Shown in pieces: positions 1 through 9,600 of a stretch of DNA of 64,000 nucleotides (position 1 is the stretch's first letter; each line of letters opens with the position of its first letter). Source of the DNA: Candidatus Kapaibacterium sp. (GTDB lineage: Bacteria; Bacteroidota; Ignavibacteria; Kapaibacteriales; HRBIN21); contig CALKEU010000006.1 of NCBI GenBank assembly GCA_938084565.1, positions 25,897 to 89,896 of the forward strand, written 5' to 3'. Position numbers and translations under genes: made by a program. The notes beneath the pieces were generated by a model. The model ran no database searches. It was given only the letters and a program-made list of their open reading frames with translations, and had not been told where the DNA came from.

Positions 1-75
1 CATCAGCTGCCGGAGGCGCCCTAGACGCTCTATCGCCGTCTGGGTCAAGGCGGCATGGATTCGTCCCCCCACCAT
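1..75 (-). CDS. Start of an unidentified gene downstream of guaB (partial)
   Basis: An open frame begins with ATG at 75-73, only 4 bases after the guaB stop codon, and stays open to the window edge for 25 codons. It reads roughly Met-Val-Gly-Gly-Arg-Ile-His and continues with an amphipathic stretch rich in Arg and Leu. The tight spacing suggests a third gene of the rpmG-guaB operon. The fragment is too short for me to recognise a family, and the start could equally be the GTG that follows the ATG. Confidence 0.45.
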   Translation of the reverse strand, partial: MVGGRIHAALTQTAIERLGRLRQLM

Positions 76-79
76 CGGC

Positions 80-1600
<1,521 letters not shown>

Positions 1601-1783
1601 TTAGCGGATCTCCCGATGGATCGTGTGCCGGCGCAGGAAGGGATTGTACTTGCGCAATTCCAAGCGTCCCGGGGTATTCTGCCGGTTCTTGGTCGTCACA
1701 TACCGCGACGCCGGTTTCCCCTCCTTCTTTGCCTCCGTGCACTCCAGAATAACCAGAACACGAGCACCCTTTTTCTTCGCCAT
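1601..1783 (-). CDS. rpmG: 50S ribosomal protein L33, zinc-free type
   Basis: A 60-residue basic protein starting [10 protein letters not shown] and containing [19 protein letters not shown], the L33 signature. Only one cysteine is present (in LECTE), whereas zinc-binding L33 has two Cys pairs, so this is the zinc-independent form. I chose the ATG at 1783 because the nine codons upstream in the same frame do not look like L33. In many bacteria rpmG sits just before secE; here it is instead the leader gene of guaB, while secE lies 23 kb away beside tRNA-Trp. A TAATTTTG promoter element lies about 38 bases upstream. Confidence 0.95.
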   Translation of the reverse strand: MAKKKGARVLVILECTEAKKEGKPASRYVTTKNRQNTPGRLELRKYNPFLRRHTIHREIR

Positions 1784-1820
1784 TGCTGACCGGTTGGCTG
1801 AATCGCACACTGTGATGCTG

Positions 1821-1828
1821 CAAAATTA
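1821..1828 (-). promoter_or_regulatory. Putative TAnnTTTG promoter element for rpmG-guaB
   Basis: On the minus strand this reads TAATTTTG followed by CAGC, matching the -7 element described for Bacteroidota sigma factors. It ends 37 bases before the rpmG start codon. I see no clear TTG at -33. The same motif precedes several other genes in this window. Confidence 0.5.
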
Positions 1829-1955
1829 CAGCGCCCGTCGCAGAGCAGCGGGACGTTCTGCAAACGGCCTCTGCCGAGAAGCGTGACCATAGCGATGCAC
1901 ACCACCTCACCGAGCTCTTCGTCACTCTGCTGCGCCACGGATACTCTCCTCATAG

Positions 1956-3716
1956 ATGCCCGTGCATCAGCCTGACGAATCCTCCAGCAACCCTGAAAGG
2001 GTTTTCCCACCTGCACCCGTCTCCGTGTCCATAGAGCTCATACCGTGTACGGACTTTCCTGCTCCCTTCCACCCTCTGGCATGCACCTTCGTTACCGATG
2101 AGGCCTTCCGCAGCGCACGTTTTCCCACAACAGCTCGCTTCTGGCAGGCTCCATTAGCGGAGCTCCTCCAGCTTGGGCAGGCAAAGATCCAGAGAGCTGC
2201 CCTTGTGCAGGCACTGCAAGAGAGTATGGAGGGGCTTATCTGCTCGCCGCAGCAAGCCCGCTATCTCCAGGAGCTGGGTTCTCCACAGGGAGTTGCCGTC
2301 GTTACGGGCCAGCAGGTTGGTTTCCTTGGGGGGCCATTCTACACAGCTCTCAAAGCGATGGCGATCGTTGCTCTTGCACAGCGGCTCGGAGCCTTCCTCA
2401 ACCGCCCCGTAGTGCCACTCTTCTGGATAGAGGACAACGACAGCGATGGTGCAGAGGCCGGCTCCATTGCTTGGTGGCAACGTGAGGGACCTGCAGAGTT
2501 ACTCGTGGCTGCCCCCACAGCTGAGCTCCAACAACCGCTAACTGTCGCTGCTCGCTCCTTGCTTCCTGGCGGCCAGTGGGAAGCTGCTGTGGAGAGAATT
2601 CTCTCGGAAGCCCCACCTGAGATCGCCTCATTGCTGCGTTCAGCATACCGTCCGGGGGTGTCGTGGAGCTATGCCTTTCTGCTCCTCCTGCAATGGCTTG
2701 TGGGAGATGCCGGGGTACTCTTCCTGCGCTCTTCGGTTGCACGCCGTTGCGGCCTCTTCATTCCCATCCTCGAATGGGCTCTCTCCAACGCAGAGCAGCT
2801 GCACAAGGCCCTGCATGAGGCGGAATCCTGGCTACACAGACGAGGCCATACGGTACAGATCCCCAGCGCAATGCTACCCATCCACTTCCATACGCCAGAG
2901 GGATACCGCTACCGCATTCGCCAATTACCCACAGGCGGCTATGCAATTGCGCAGCAGCGGTACAGCACTGCCGGTCTGCGAGAGCTCTTTGCCCAGCACC
3001 CCACCGCCTTTTCCCCAGCGGCCCTCCTGCGTCCTGTGTGCCAGCAGTACGCTATACCCACCATTGCCGTCGTACTCGGACCTGCCGAAATTGCCTACTG
3101 GGCGCAATTACGGGAACTCTATGAGCTCCTCGAGCTCCCAATGCCGATGGTAACTCTACGGCCCTCCCTGACGCTTGTGCCTCCGGCCATTCACCGGCTT
3201 CTGACCCGCCATGGGTGGAATGCTCTGCAATTTCTAGCCCCATGGCACCAGCTGGAAACCACCCTTCTGCGCTCCCTTCCCTCTGTTGCAGCAGCCGAGC
3301 ATCGTATCGCAGAGCTGCGCGCGGCACTCCGCCAGTGGTATGAACAGCAACTCTCTGATGTCCATGCTGTCGACCCCACACTGGTTCCCAGTCTGGGAGC
3401 CACTCACCATCGAATCGAGCAAGCTCTCCAGCGCTGGGAACGCCGCCTCCGGGCGGCTTTCCGCCGCCGCGCCGAGCTCTTCCTGCACCATGCCCAGCAG
3501 GTATGGTGGCTCCTCTTCCCCCAGGGACAGCCTCAGGAACGGCGTCTGAGCTGGCTCCAGCTGAGTATGCTCTGTGGGCTCGAATCTTTTCGCGCCGCAC
3601 TCCAGCAGAGCACTACCCTCCCACCTGGCGTCCACGCTGTGCTAACGGTGCCCGGGGAAGCCGTAGCGTCCGCCCCAGAACCAACAGCACGTATAGCAGA
3701 ATCCCCACCCCGATGA
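1956..3716 (+). CDS. bshC: Bacillithiol biosynthesis cysteine-adding enzyme BshC
   Basis: Adds cysteine to GlcN-malate in the last step of bacillithiol synthesis, a low-molecular-weight thiol used in place of glutathione. The 586-residue protein has the family's hallmark VVTGQQVGFLGGPFYT at about 113-128 and VPLFWIEDNDSDGAEA some 30 residues later, corresponding to the conserved FWI(A/E)xxDHD region. Near the C-terminus LLFPQGQPQERRLSW matches the LFPxGxxQER end of the family, followed by a coiled-coil-like part. It is longer than usual: the first 20-25 residues and the last 20 (Ala/Pro/Glu-rich) look like additions, so a later start is possible. Its 3' end overlaps the opposing gene by 104 bases. 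No bshA or bshB is visible here. Confidence 0.93.
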   Translation: MPVHQPDESSSNPERVFPPAPVSVSIELIPCTDFPAPFHPLACTFVTDEAFRSARFPTTARFWQAPLAELLQLGQAKIQRAALVQALQESMEGLICSPQQARYLQELGSPQGVAVVTGQQVGFLGGPFYTALKAMAIVALAQRLGAFLNRPVVPLFWIEDNDSDGAEAGSIAWWQREGPAELLVAAPTAELQQPLTVAARSLLPGGQWEAAVERILSEAPPEIASLLRSAYRPGVSWSYAFLLLLQWLVGDAGVLFLRSSVARRCGLFIPILEWALSNAEQLHKALHEAESWLHRRGHTVQIPSAMLPIHFHTPEGYRYRIRQLPTGGYAIAQQRYSTAGLRELFAQHPTAFSPAALLRPVCQQYAIPTIAVVLGPAEIAYWAQLRELYELLELPMPMVTLRPSLTLVPPAIHRLLTRHGWNALQFLAPWHQLETTLLRSLPSVAAAEHRIAELRAALRQWYEQQLSDVHAVDPTLVPSLGATHHRIEQALQRWERRLRAAFRRRAELFLHHAQQVWWLLFPQGQPQERRLSWLQLSMLCGLESFRAALQQSTTLPPGVHAVLTVPGEAVASAPEPTARIAESPPR

Positions 3717-4710
3717 GCCAGCTCCCCTGCAGACGGAGCGAGAGCACACCAGCAAAATCCCCCCATAGACGCCCGATGAGCCCCCCAAATGTCAGCCCTA
3801 CAGGTACCCAGAGCCAGCCTGTCCATGCATATCCCTGTCGCCCTAAGAGTGCCGGGAAGATCATGATCCCGTGGGCAAATACCATGGCAAACACAAACCC
3901 CACAAAGAAGCTGTGTACGAGAGCATCGTAGAACAAGGCGCTGGCAGCCCCTACAATGCTCATGAGCATCGTGACCAGCAGCCACCCATAGCCTATCGCG
4001 AGCACCCCTGCCGTGTACCGGTGGAGCGCCGACACTGGCCGACGAAGTGCCCGGAGAGCCACATCGTACCGGAGTAACCAGCCCCCGATCCCCCCGAGGG
4101 CAATGCCCAACATCTGCCAGTGCGCAGCCATGAGCTCAACCCCAATGCCGAGCAGCAAGACAACCACAAGCCCCAAGAGCCACTGCAGTGCTTGCCGCTC
4201 TGCTCCAAGGATGCGTGTCAACTCCAAACGCTCAGCCACAATGGTCAGTATGAAGAATCCCATGAGCACCGGGGCCACCCGCACGAACTCTATCCCTGCT
4301 AGCCGCATCCCCCAGCCCAGAGCAAATAACGCCGCTGCTCCGCCCATGAGGGCAAAGGGAAAGTACTGATACCGCCGCAACAACACCCCAAATACAACGG
4401 CCATCCCAATACCTCCAAGCCCCAGGAGCAGAAAACCCAACTGCCGAATCCCCAACACCAGCGCCGGCATGCTCAATGCACAGGCCCATGCCGGTATAAA
4501 TGCCCACCACCGTTTGATGGCCACCGCCCGCTCCAGGGCAATCAGGGTACCGAAGAAAGTCCCCGTCATCAGCGCCCCGTGCTCCGCAGCCACCGAGCCT
4601 GGTACCCCGAAGACAGGCCACCCTAGTCGGTGGTAGCCCCCCATCAAGCCCAAGAGGAGTCCAACCCCACCGAAGGGGAGGATAGCCCACAAAGGCCAAC
4701 GCTTCACCAT
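3613..4710 (-). CDS. Polytopic membrane protein, possibly NnrS-like
   Basis: About 365 residues with roughly ten to twelve hydrophobic segments and almost no soluble part, so an inner-membrane protein. A His in AAEHGALMTGTFFGTLIALE (about 40) and two further His in ALVHSFFVGFVFAMVFAHGI (about 270-290) lie in helices, an arrangement reminiscent of haem/copper-binding NnrS-type proteins; this is resemblance, not a firm match. The ATG at 4710 was chosen because it overlaps the stop of the upstream CopD-like gene by 7 bases. A partner that resembles CopD supports a metal or haem-linked role. Its last 34 codons lie antisense to the end of bshC. Confidence 0.7.
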   Translation of the reverse strand: MVKRWPLWAILPFGGVGLLLGLMGGYHRLGWPVFGVPGSVAAEHGALMTGTFFGTLIALERAVAIKRWWAFIPAWACALSMPALVLGIRQLGFLLLGLGGIGMAVVFGVLLRRYQYFPFALMGGAAALFALGWGMRLAGIEFVRVAPVLMGFFILTIVAERLELTRILGAERQALQWLLGLVVVLLLGIGVELMAAHWQMLGIALGGIGGWLLRYDVALRALRRPVSALHRYTAGVLAIGYGWLLVTMLMSIVGAASALFYDALVHSFFVGFVFAMVFAHGIMIFPALLGRQGYAWTGWLWVPVGLTFGGLIGRLWGDFAGVLSLRLQGSWLIGVGILLYVLLVLGRTLRLPRAPLAQRGRQVGG

Positions 4711-5198
4711 ATCGCAATGCCCCGTGCTAGTAGCACCCCAAGACAAACAAGTGCAAGGGCCAGCACTAGCACGATACGCCCAGCCCAGAGGCTCAGCTGA
4801 CGCATTCGCTCTGCCTCAGGATTCCCTACCCCCTCCTGCAGCAGACGTACTGCCCGACGCCCAACCGCCCAACTGTGCCACAGGCTAATGAACACCATCA
4901 CCGCAAATAGCCCTAGCTTCAATAGCCCCATCCGCCCAATCGGGCTCGTCCATAAAGCCTCTAGGCTCGTTATCCCCCGAGAGGCCAAATTGACAAGGCC
5001 TGTGACCAGTAATACAAGCAGTGCCACACCCCCGCCATACTCAAAGCGCCTGCCAATGCGCTCAATGAGCACTGCTCGTTGAGGGATATCCCGGAGCAAA
5101 GGGATGACCACAATCCCTAAAAAGAGCATCCCCCCAACCCAGAAGGCCGCCGCGACAACGTGGAGGAAGACCGCTACTGTCGAGAGCCACGACGGCAT
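4704..5198 (-). CDS. CopD-like four-helix membrane protein
   Basis: A 164-residue protein with four predicted membrane helices (about 5-30, 50-70, 85-108 and 138-160). The first helix has LHVVAAAFWVGGMLFLGIVV, the typical HxxxxxxWxGG pattern of CopD/DUF4149-type proteins, in which the His may bind copper or haem. The second helix is preceded by FEYGGG and the third by GRMGLLKLGLF, both common in this family. Fifteen bases separate it from kdsD upstream and it overlaps the next membrane gene. The role is inferred from family resemblance; copper import or respiratory assembly are both possible. Confidence 0.75.
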   Translation of the reverse strand: MPSWLSTVAVFLHVVAAAFWVGGMLFLGIVVIPLLRDIPQRAVLIERIGRRFEYGGGVALLVLLVTGLVNLASRGITSLEALWTSPIGRMGLLKLGLFAVMVFISLWHSWAVGRRAVRLLQEGVGNPEAERMRQLSLWAGRIVLVLALALVCLGVLLARGIAIW

Positions 5199-5213
5199 CG
5201 GAGGCTAACCCCC

Positions 5214-6215
5214 TCAGAGCTGGCTTCGGATGATATCGTGCACACGGACCACCCCGACGCAGAATCCCTGGCTATCCACAACCGGCAGCACACTAATCTG
5301 ACGAGGCCGATGCTCCATGAGAGCCAATGCTTCCGCCAGGGAGGTCTCCGGCTCGACGACCACCGGTGTCGGAGTCATCACATCCCGAGCACGTAAGGGC
5401 CGGATATCCTCCACACGCTGCAGCGTACGGCGAACATCCCCATCGGTGACAATACCGCAGAGACGCCCATCAGGCCAGACCACACAGACACAGCCGAGCG
5501 CTTTAGCCGTCATCTCGATGAGCATCTCCCGGAAGCTCGTCTCCGGCAAAACTCGTGGTAGAGCATCGCCCGTATGCATGACATCCCGGACCTGCAAGCT
5601 CGCCAGGCGTCCGAGCATCCCCATAGGATGAGCAGCCGCTATCTCCTCGGGCCGTACTTTGCGCAGCTGCATCAGTGCCACCGAGAGTGCATCCCCCATA
5701 ACGAGCGCAGCGGTCGTGCTCGTTGTGGGAATCATGTTGAGCGGACAGACTTCTGCTTCAACCCCGACATCGAGCACAACGTCAGCCTTAGCGGCAAGCT
5801 CAGAGTGGCGCTGGCCGACAATGGCTACAATAGCCACCTGGCGACGCCGCAGCCACGGTATAAGCGCGCATACCTCCGCCGTCGTCCCACTCTTGGAGAT
5901 CAGCACCGCCACATCCCCCGCCCGGACAATTCCGAGATCCCCGTGGGGAGCCTCGGCCGGATGCAGGAAGACTGCAGGAATCCCAATGCTGCGCAATGTT
6001 GCAGCAATCTTGCCCCCAATGATGCCCGACTTCCCTACTCCACTGACAATGACCTGCCGCGCCGCATGAAGCAGTGCCACAGCCTCCTCAAATTCCTGTC
6101 CAATCCGCTCCCCGATGGCGATGAGGGCGTGTGCCTCCTGCTGGAAAACCCGCCGTGCAAGTTCTATCGCCCTCCTCTGGCCTATGGCAAGGGGGATTTC
6201 CCCCATTGGCGTCAT
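5214..6215 (-). CDS. kdsD: Arabinose-5-phosphate isomerase (SIS plus two CBS domains)
   Basis: Converts ribulose 5-phosphate to arabinose 5-phosphate, the precursor of Kdo in the LPS core. The protein of 333 residues has an N-terminal SIS domain with GVGKSGIIGGKIAATL, ISKSGTTAE and MIPTTSTTAALVMGDALSVA, then AAAHPMGMLGRL, the family's HPGGxLGRRL with Gly replaced by Met, and two CBS domains at about 205-330. The ATG at 6215 is preferred over the upstream GTG because it overlaps the hinT stop as ATGA. Together with lpxK in this window it shows that the cell makes lipopolysaccharide. Confidence 0.95.
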   Translation of the reverse strand: MTPMGEIPLAIGQRRAIELARRVFQQEAHALIAIGERIGQEFEEAVALLHAARQVIVSGVGKSGIIGGKIAATLRSIGIPAVFLHPAEAPHGDLGIVRAGDVAVLISKSGTTAEVCALIPWLRRRQVAIVAIVGQRHSELAAKADVVLDVGVEAEVCPLNMIPTTSTTAALVMGDALSVALMQLRKVRPEEIAAAHPMGMLGRLASLQVRDVMHTGDALPRVLPETSFREMLIEMTAKALGCVCVVWPDGRLCGIVTDGDVRRTLQRVEDIRPLRARDVMTPTPVVVEPETSLAEALALMEHRPRQISVLPVVDSQGFCVGVVRVHDIIRSQL

Positions 6216-6556
6216 CCCGGAGGCCACTGAAACGGACGTCCACCCAGAAGGTGCAGATGCAGGTGAAATACGGACTGCCCTGCTTCACTATTGCAATTGA
6301 GCACCAAGCGATAGCCCCGCTCGGCAATACCGTACCGAGAGGCGAGCTGCCGAGCTACCCACAACAATTTGCCCAGAAGGGGGATATCCTCTTCTGTGGC
6401 CTCGTTGAGAGTAGCAAGCGGCTTCTTGGGCACCACGAGCACATGGATGGGTGCCTGCGGATTTATGTCGCGGAAGGCCACAACCTCATCATCTTCGTAT
6501 TCAATCTGGGCCGGTATCTCGCGCCGGATAATGCGAGCAAACACCGTCTCTGCCAT
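6212..6556 (-). CDS. hinT: HIT-family nucleotide hydrolase (HINT type)
   Basis: A 114-residue histidine-triad protein that hydrolyses adenosine 5'-phosphoramidate-type substrates. The triad is seen as QSVFHLHLHLLGG with His98, His100 and His102. The N-terminal FARIIRREIPAQIEYEDDEV and HVLVVPKKPL are typical of the HINT branch. It is the first gene of a leftward set with kdsD (4-base overlap). The C-terminus GGRPFQWPPG matches the usual end of the family. Confidence 0.95.
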   Translation of the reverse strand: MAETVFARIIRREIPAQIEYEDDEVVAFRDINPQAPIHVLVVPKKPLATLNEATEEDIPLLGKLLWVARQLASRYGIAERGYRLVLNCNSEAGQSVFHLHLHLLGGRPFQWPPG

Positions 6557-6583
6557 CGCCTCTCCCCCTTACGTCAACCATAT

Positions 6584-6619
6584 AGAGAGCCCTCCACCGC
6601 CCTGGGTGGAAGGCTCTCT
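6584..6619 (-). terminator. Strong stem-loop after the large secreted-protein gene
   Basis: A 15-base-pair inverted repeat (arms 6584-6598 and 6605-6619, one G-U type mismatch) around a 6-base loop lies 28 bases beyond the stop of the leftward giant gene and 28 bases before the hinT start. It has no following T-run, so it may act as a Rho-independent terminator only weakly, or as an mRNA 3'-end stabiliser. Confidence 0.6.
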
Positions 6620-6647
6620 CACCGCCTCAGTTCCCGTCACGCACGCA

Positions 6648-9600
6648 TCAACGGACAAGCGTCACTGGCTGTACGAAGACGTGCTCGCCCACGAAGAGAC
6701 GCCACCGATACGTACCCGTTGCCGCTGGCGTTCCTTGCTCTGTCACCCCATCCCAGCCGAGCACATGGACTCCCGCAGGCAGCGTCCGATCGGCCACTGT
6801 ACGCACCAGCGTACCGAGAGCGTCCACAATCTCGGCTCGCACATAGGCCGCCTCTGGCAAACGGAGCTCAAGGCTCGTCTGCCCAGAGAAGGGATTCGGG
6901 GCAGCATTGCCAACCCAGATCTCGCCCTCGTCCAACGGCGTCAAGTGCAGCACATGGCTGAAGCTCTCTTGCCCATCGCGGGCAATAAGCCGCAGCCGAT
7001 ACTGATACTCCACACCCGGTCGAACGCGGGTATCCTCGTAGCGATAGCTCTCACCCCGCGCCTCATCACCCAGCGCCCGTTCAGCATAGATGGGGATCCA
7101 CGGATCGGCCTCCGACAGCCGCCGCTCTAGCACAAAGCGCTCCAGCAGCGCTTCAGAAGCCGTAGCCCATAGCAACACGTTCTTCCGCCGCTGCGCTATA
7201 CCCTCGAAAGTAGCCAGTTGCGCTGCTACCGGTCGTGCCTGATTATAGCTACGCTCGCCCAAGTAGGGCCGCACGAGCGGAATCCAAGTCCCCCGACTCC
7301 GAGTTAGATAGAAACCAACCTGCCCGGCGAAGTTCAGATGGGGATAGGCAACCATCCCCACTGTAGGCATGAACTGACCCCACTGCCCAGCATCGAGCGT
7401 GTTCTGGAAGGCGAACACATTATCGTTGATCAGGGCCAGCCCCTGCCGCACCCGGAGCGCCTTGTCGATCATGAGCTGGTAATTCTGCACTCCGGCAACA
7501 GGGATCGTTGACACGTTGGTTGTTACCATTCCCATTCGCGACTTTGAGGCCCCAAGCTCAAAGCCTACCGAACCACGCTGGGCAACTGCGACCCAGTAAT
7601 CACCAGCTGGAAGCACGACGGGATCTGGCAACATGTAGAAAGAGAAGCGATCGTAGACCCCATCGGCCATGGGCCGCCAGACGGGTCGCCCTTGTTCATA
7701 GACCAATGTGTCCCCAAAACCACGGATCCGGCTTAGGCGGCTTCCGGGAATCAGCGTCTGCGGAATTGTCGCTCCCCGGTAGAGCGAGAAGGAAACATAG
7801 TTGAAGTCCTGGTTCAAGCTCCCGAAGAAAGCCATGTAGCCGTAAACCGTATCCTGCGCCCGCAGGCGGAAGCGTACCGCAAGCTGTCCCGAGCCATCCC
7901 CGCCGGAAGGACCATAGCGGGTCGTGAGGTTATCCGTTGGCCCCTGAGGATAGCAGAATAGATTCAACCCACGCCCGGGTATGCCAGAGAATTGCTGGTC
8001 AGGCACGTTATTCTTACTCGAGCCGAGGTTCTCCGGCTCTACCTCATAGGCAAAGGAATCGCCGAACTTGAGCTCGAAGATGGTGTAGTTCTCATCGTTG
8101 AGCGGCTCCAGATCCCCGCCAGGGATGAAGAGGCGCGCCTTAATCACATACCGCCCCGGCCCCGTGCCCTTGTTGCGGGCATCCCAGTCAGGGAAGGGGA
8201 TCTCTACTTCGCGGTTTCCACCCAGGAGCGGAACATACTTGGAAGCAGAGTGGATTACCTGCGGATCGCCTTCACGCGTGATCACCAAGCCAACGTAGAA
8301 TCCTCCTGCTGCCAGACCTGTGTTGTTGGCAATCTTGACGCTAATGGGGATCCGCGTCGCCTGGCTGGCCGGTAACATCGTGTAGGGGAGGTTGACCTTC
8401 ACGGCCGAGACTTCAAGGTCCGTTACCTCCGTCGGGAAGAGGATGCGTACGTTGTCGATGAAGTAGTTGTCATCATCATCATCCGGCGGCGGCGGGGTAC
8501 TCATGTCCCGCTTCGCCCGGACCCACAGGCGGAAGCGGAAGTTCTTCGCTCCTTCATTTGGCCAGTTGATGATGGTGTCCGGAATCGGAATGAAGATCTT
8601 CCGAAACTCGAAGTCCTTCCCGTCGTCATAGAGATCGGCTCGGAGCCCTTGAGCGGGAGTCAGTGGCATGTTGTAGTCCAGCGAGTCGAATCCCCGCATA
8701 TATCCACCGGCACCGTAGAGTGTGAAGGCAGAATTGTTCGTGATCGGTTGAGCGCCCGGACGCGGATGGTAGTTCCACGCTGTGATGTTCGTAATATTGG
8801 TCAAGCCATCCCAACTGGGGCGGGCAAACTCAATGCGGAGCTCATCAGGCGCTGCACCGTAGGTCGAGGTTACCACTCCGTTGAGGACCACTCGGGGCTC
8901 GGGTCCGATATTCTGGTTGTCAGACCAACCACGGTCATACCAATTCTCCGCTGGCTTACCCGTACGCTGTACGGACAGCGACAACACGGCTCCCCGTCGT
9001 CCGCGCAAATCGATGGGGAAGCTGATGATTTGATCTCCATTGGGCAAGTTTGGCCAATCGTCACCGTTGAGCATAATACGGTTGAGGCGGATGACAGGGG
9101 AATTGAGCGTGAAGTTGGGATTGTTCGCCGCCCCGAACTCTCCTCGTGGAGGTGGAGGATTGTAGCAGACCTCATCCCCCGAGACCACATCTGCCTCGAG
9201 GCTGACCCACTTCTTGACCGACGGCATGGGGACTCCATCGATGACGTGGAATTCCCGCACATCGTCGTTGAAGGCTTCTAGACGGCGGATGACGAAGAGG
9301 TTGACTGAGGTCGTATCGTCGAAAGGCCATCGATCGCCGAGACTCTGTCCGTCAGGGGTTGTCGGATCGAGAATGACGACGGCCCGCAGGCGCCCGATAT
9401 GACGCTCGATGAACTCGTTGGCTTCAAAGGGTGGGAATTCCACTCGCACGAATGCATACGGTGGGACTCCGTTAGCCCCTGCCGGATACGCGATGGGGTT
9501 GCCTTGTGGATCACAGAGGCTAATACCCGAATTCGGATCAGAGAGAGCCTGGTGTGTTATAGCCAGCGAGCGGCTGTAGACAATCTCGCCGGTAGCTTGG

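Noticed and set aside
1784..1955. A riboswitch or tRNA before rpmG or bshC
   Set aside because: No cloverleaf or recognisable aptamer core seen; only a promoter-like TAATTTTG box.
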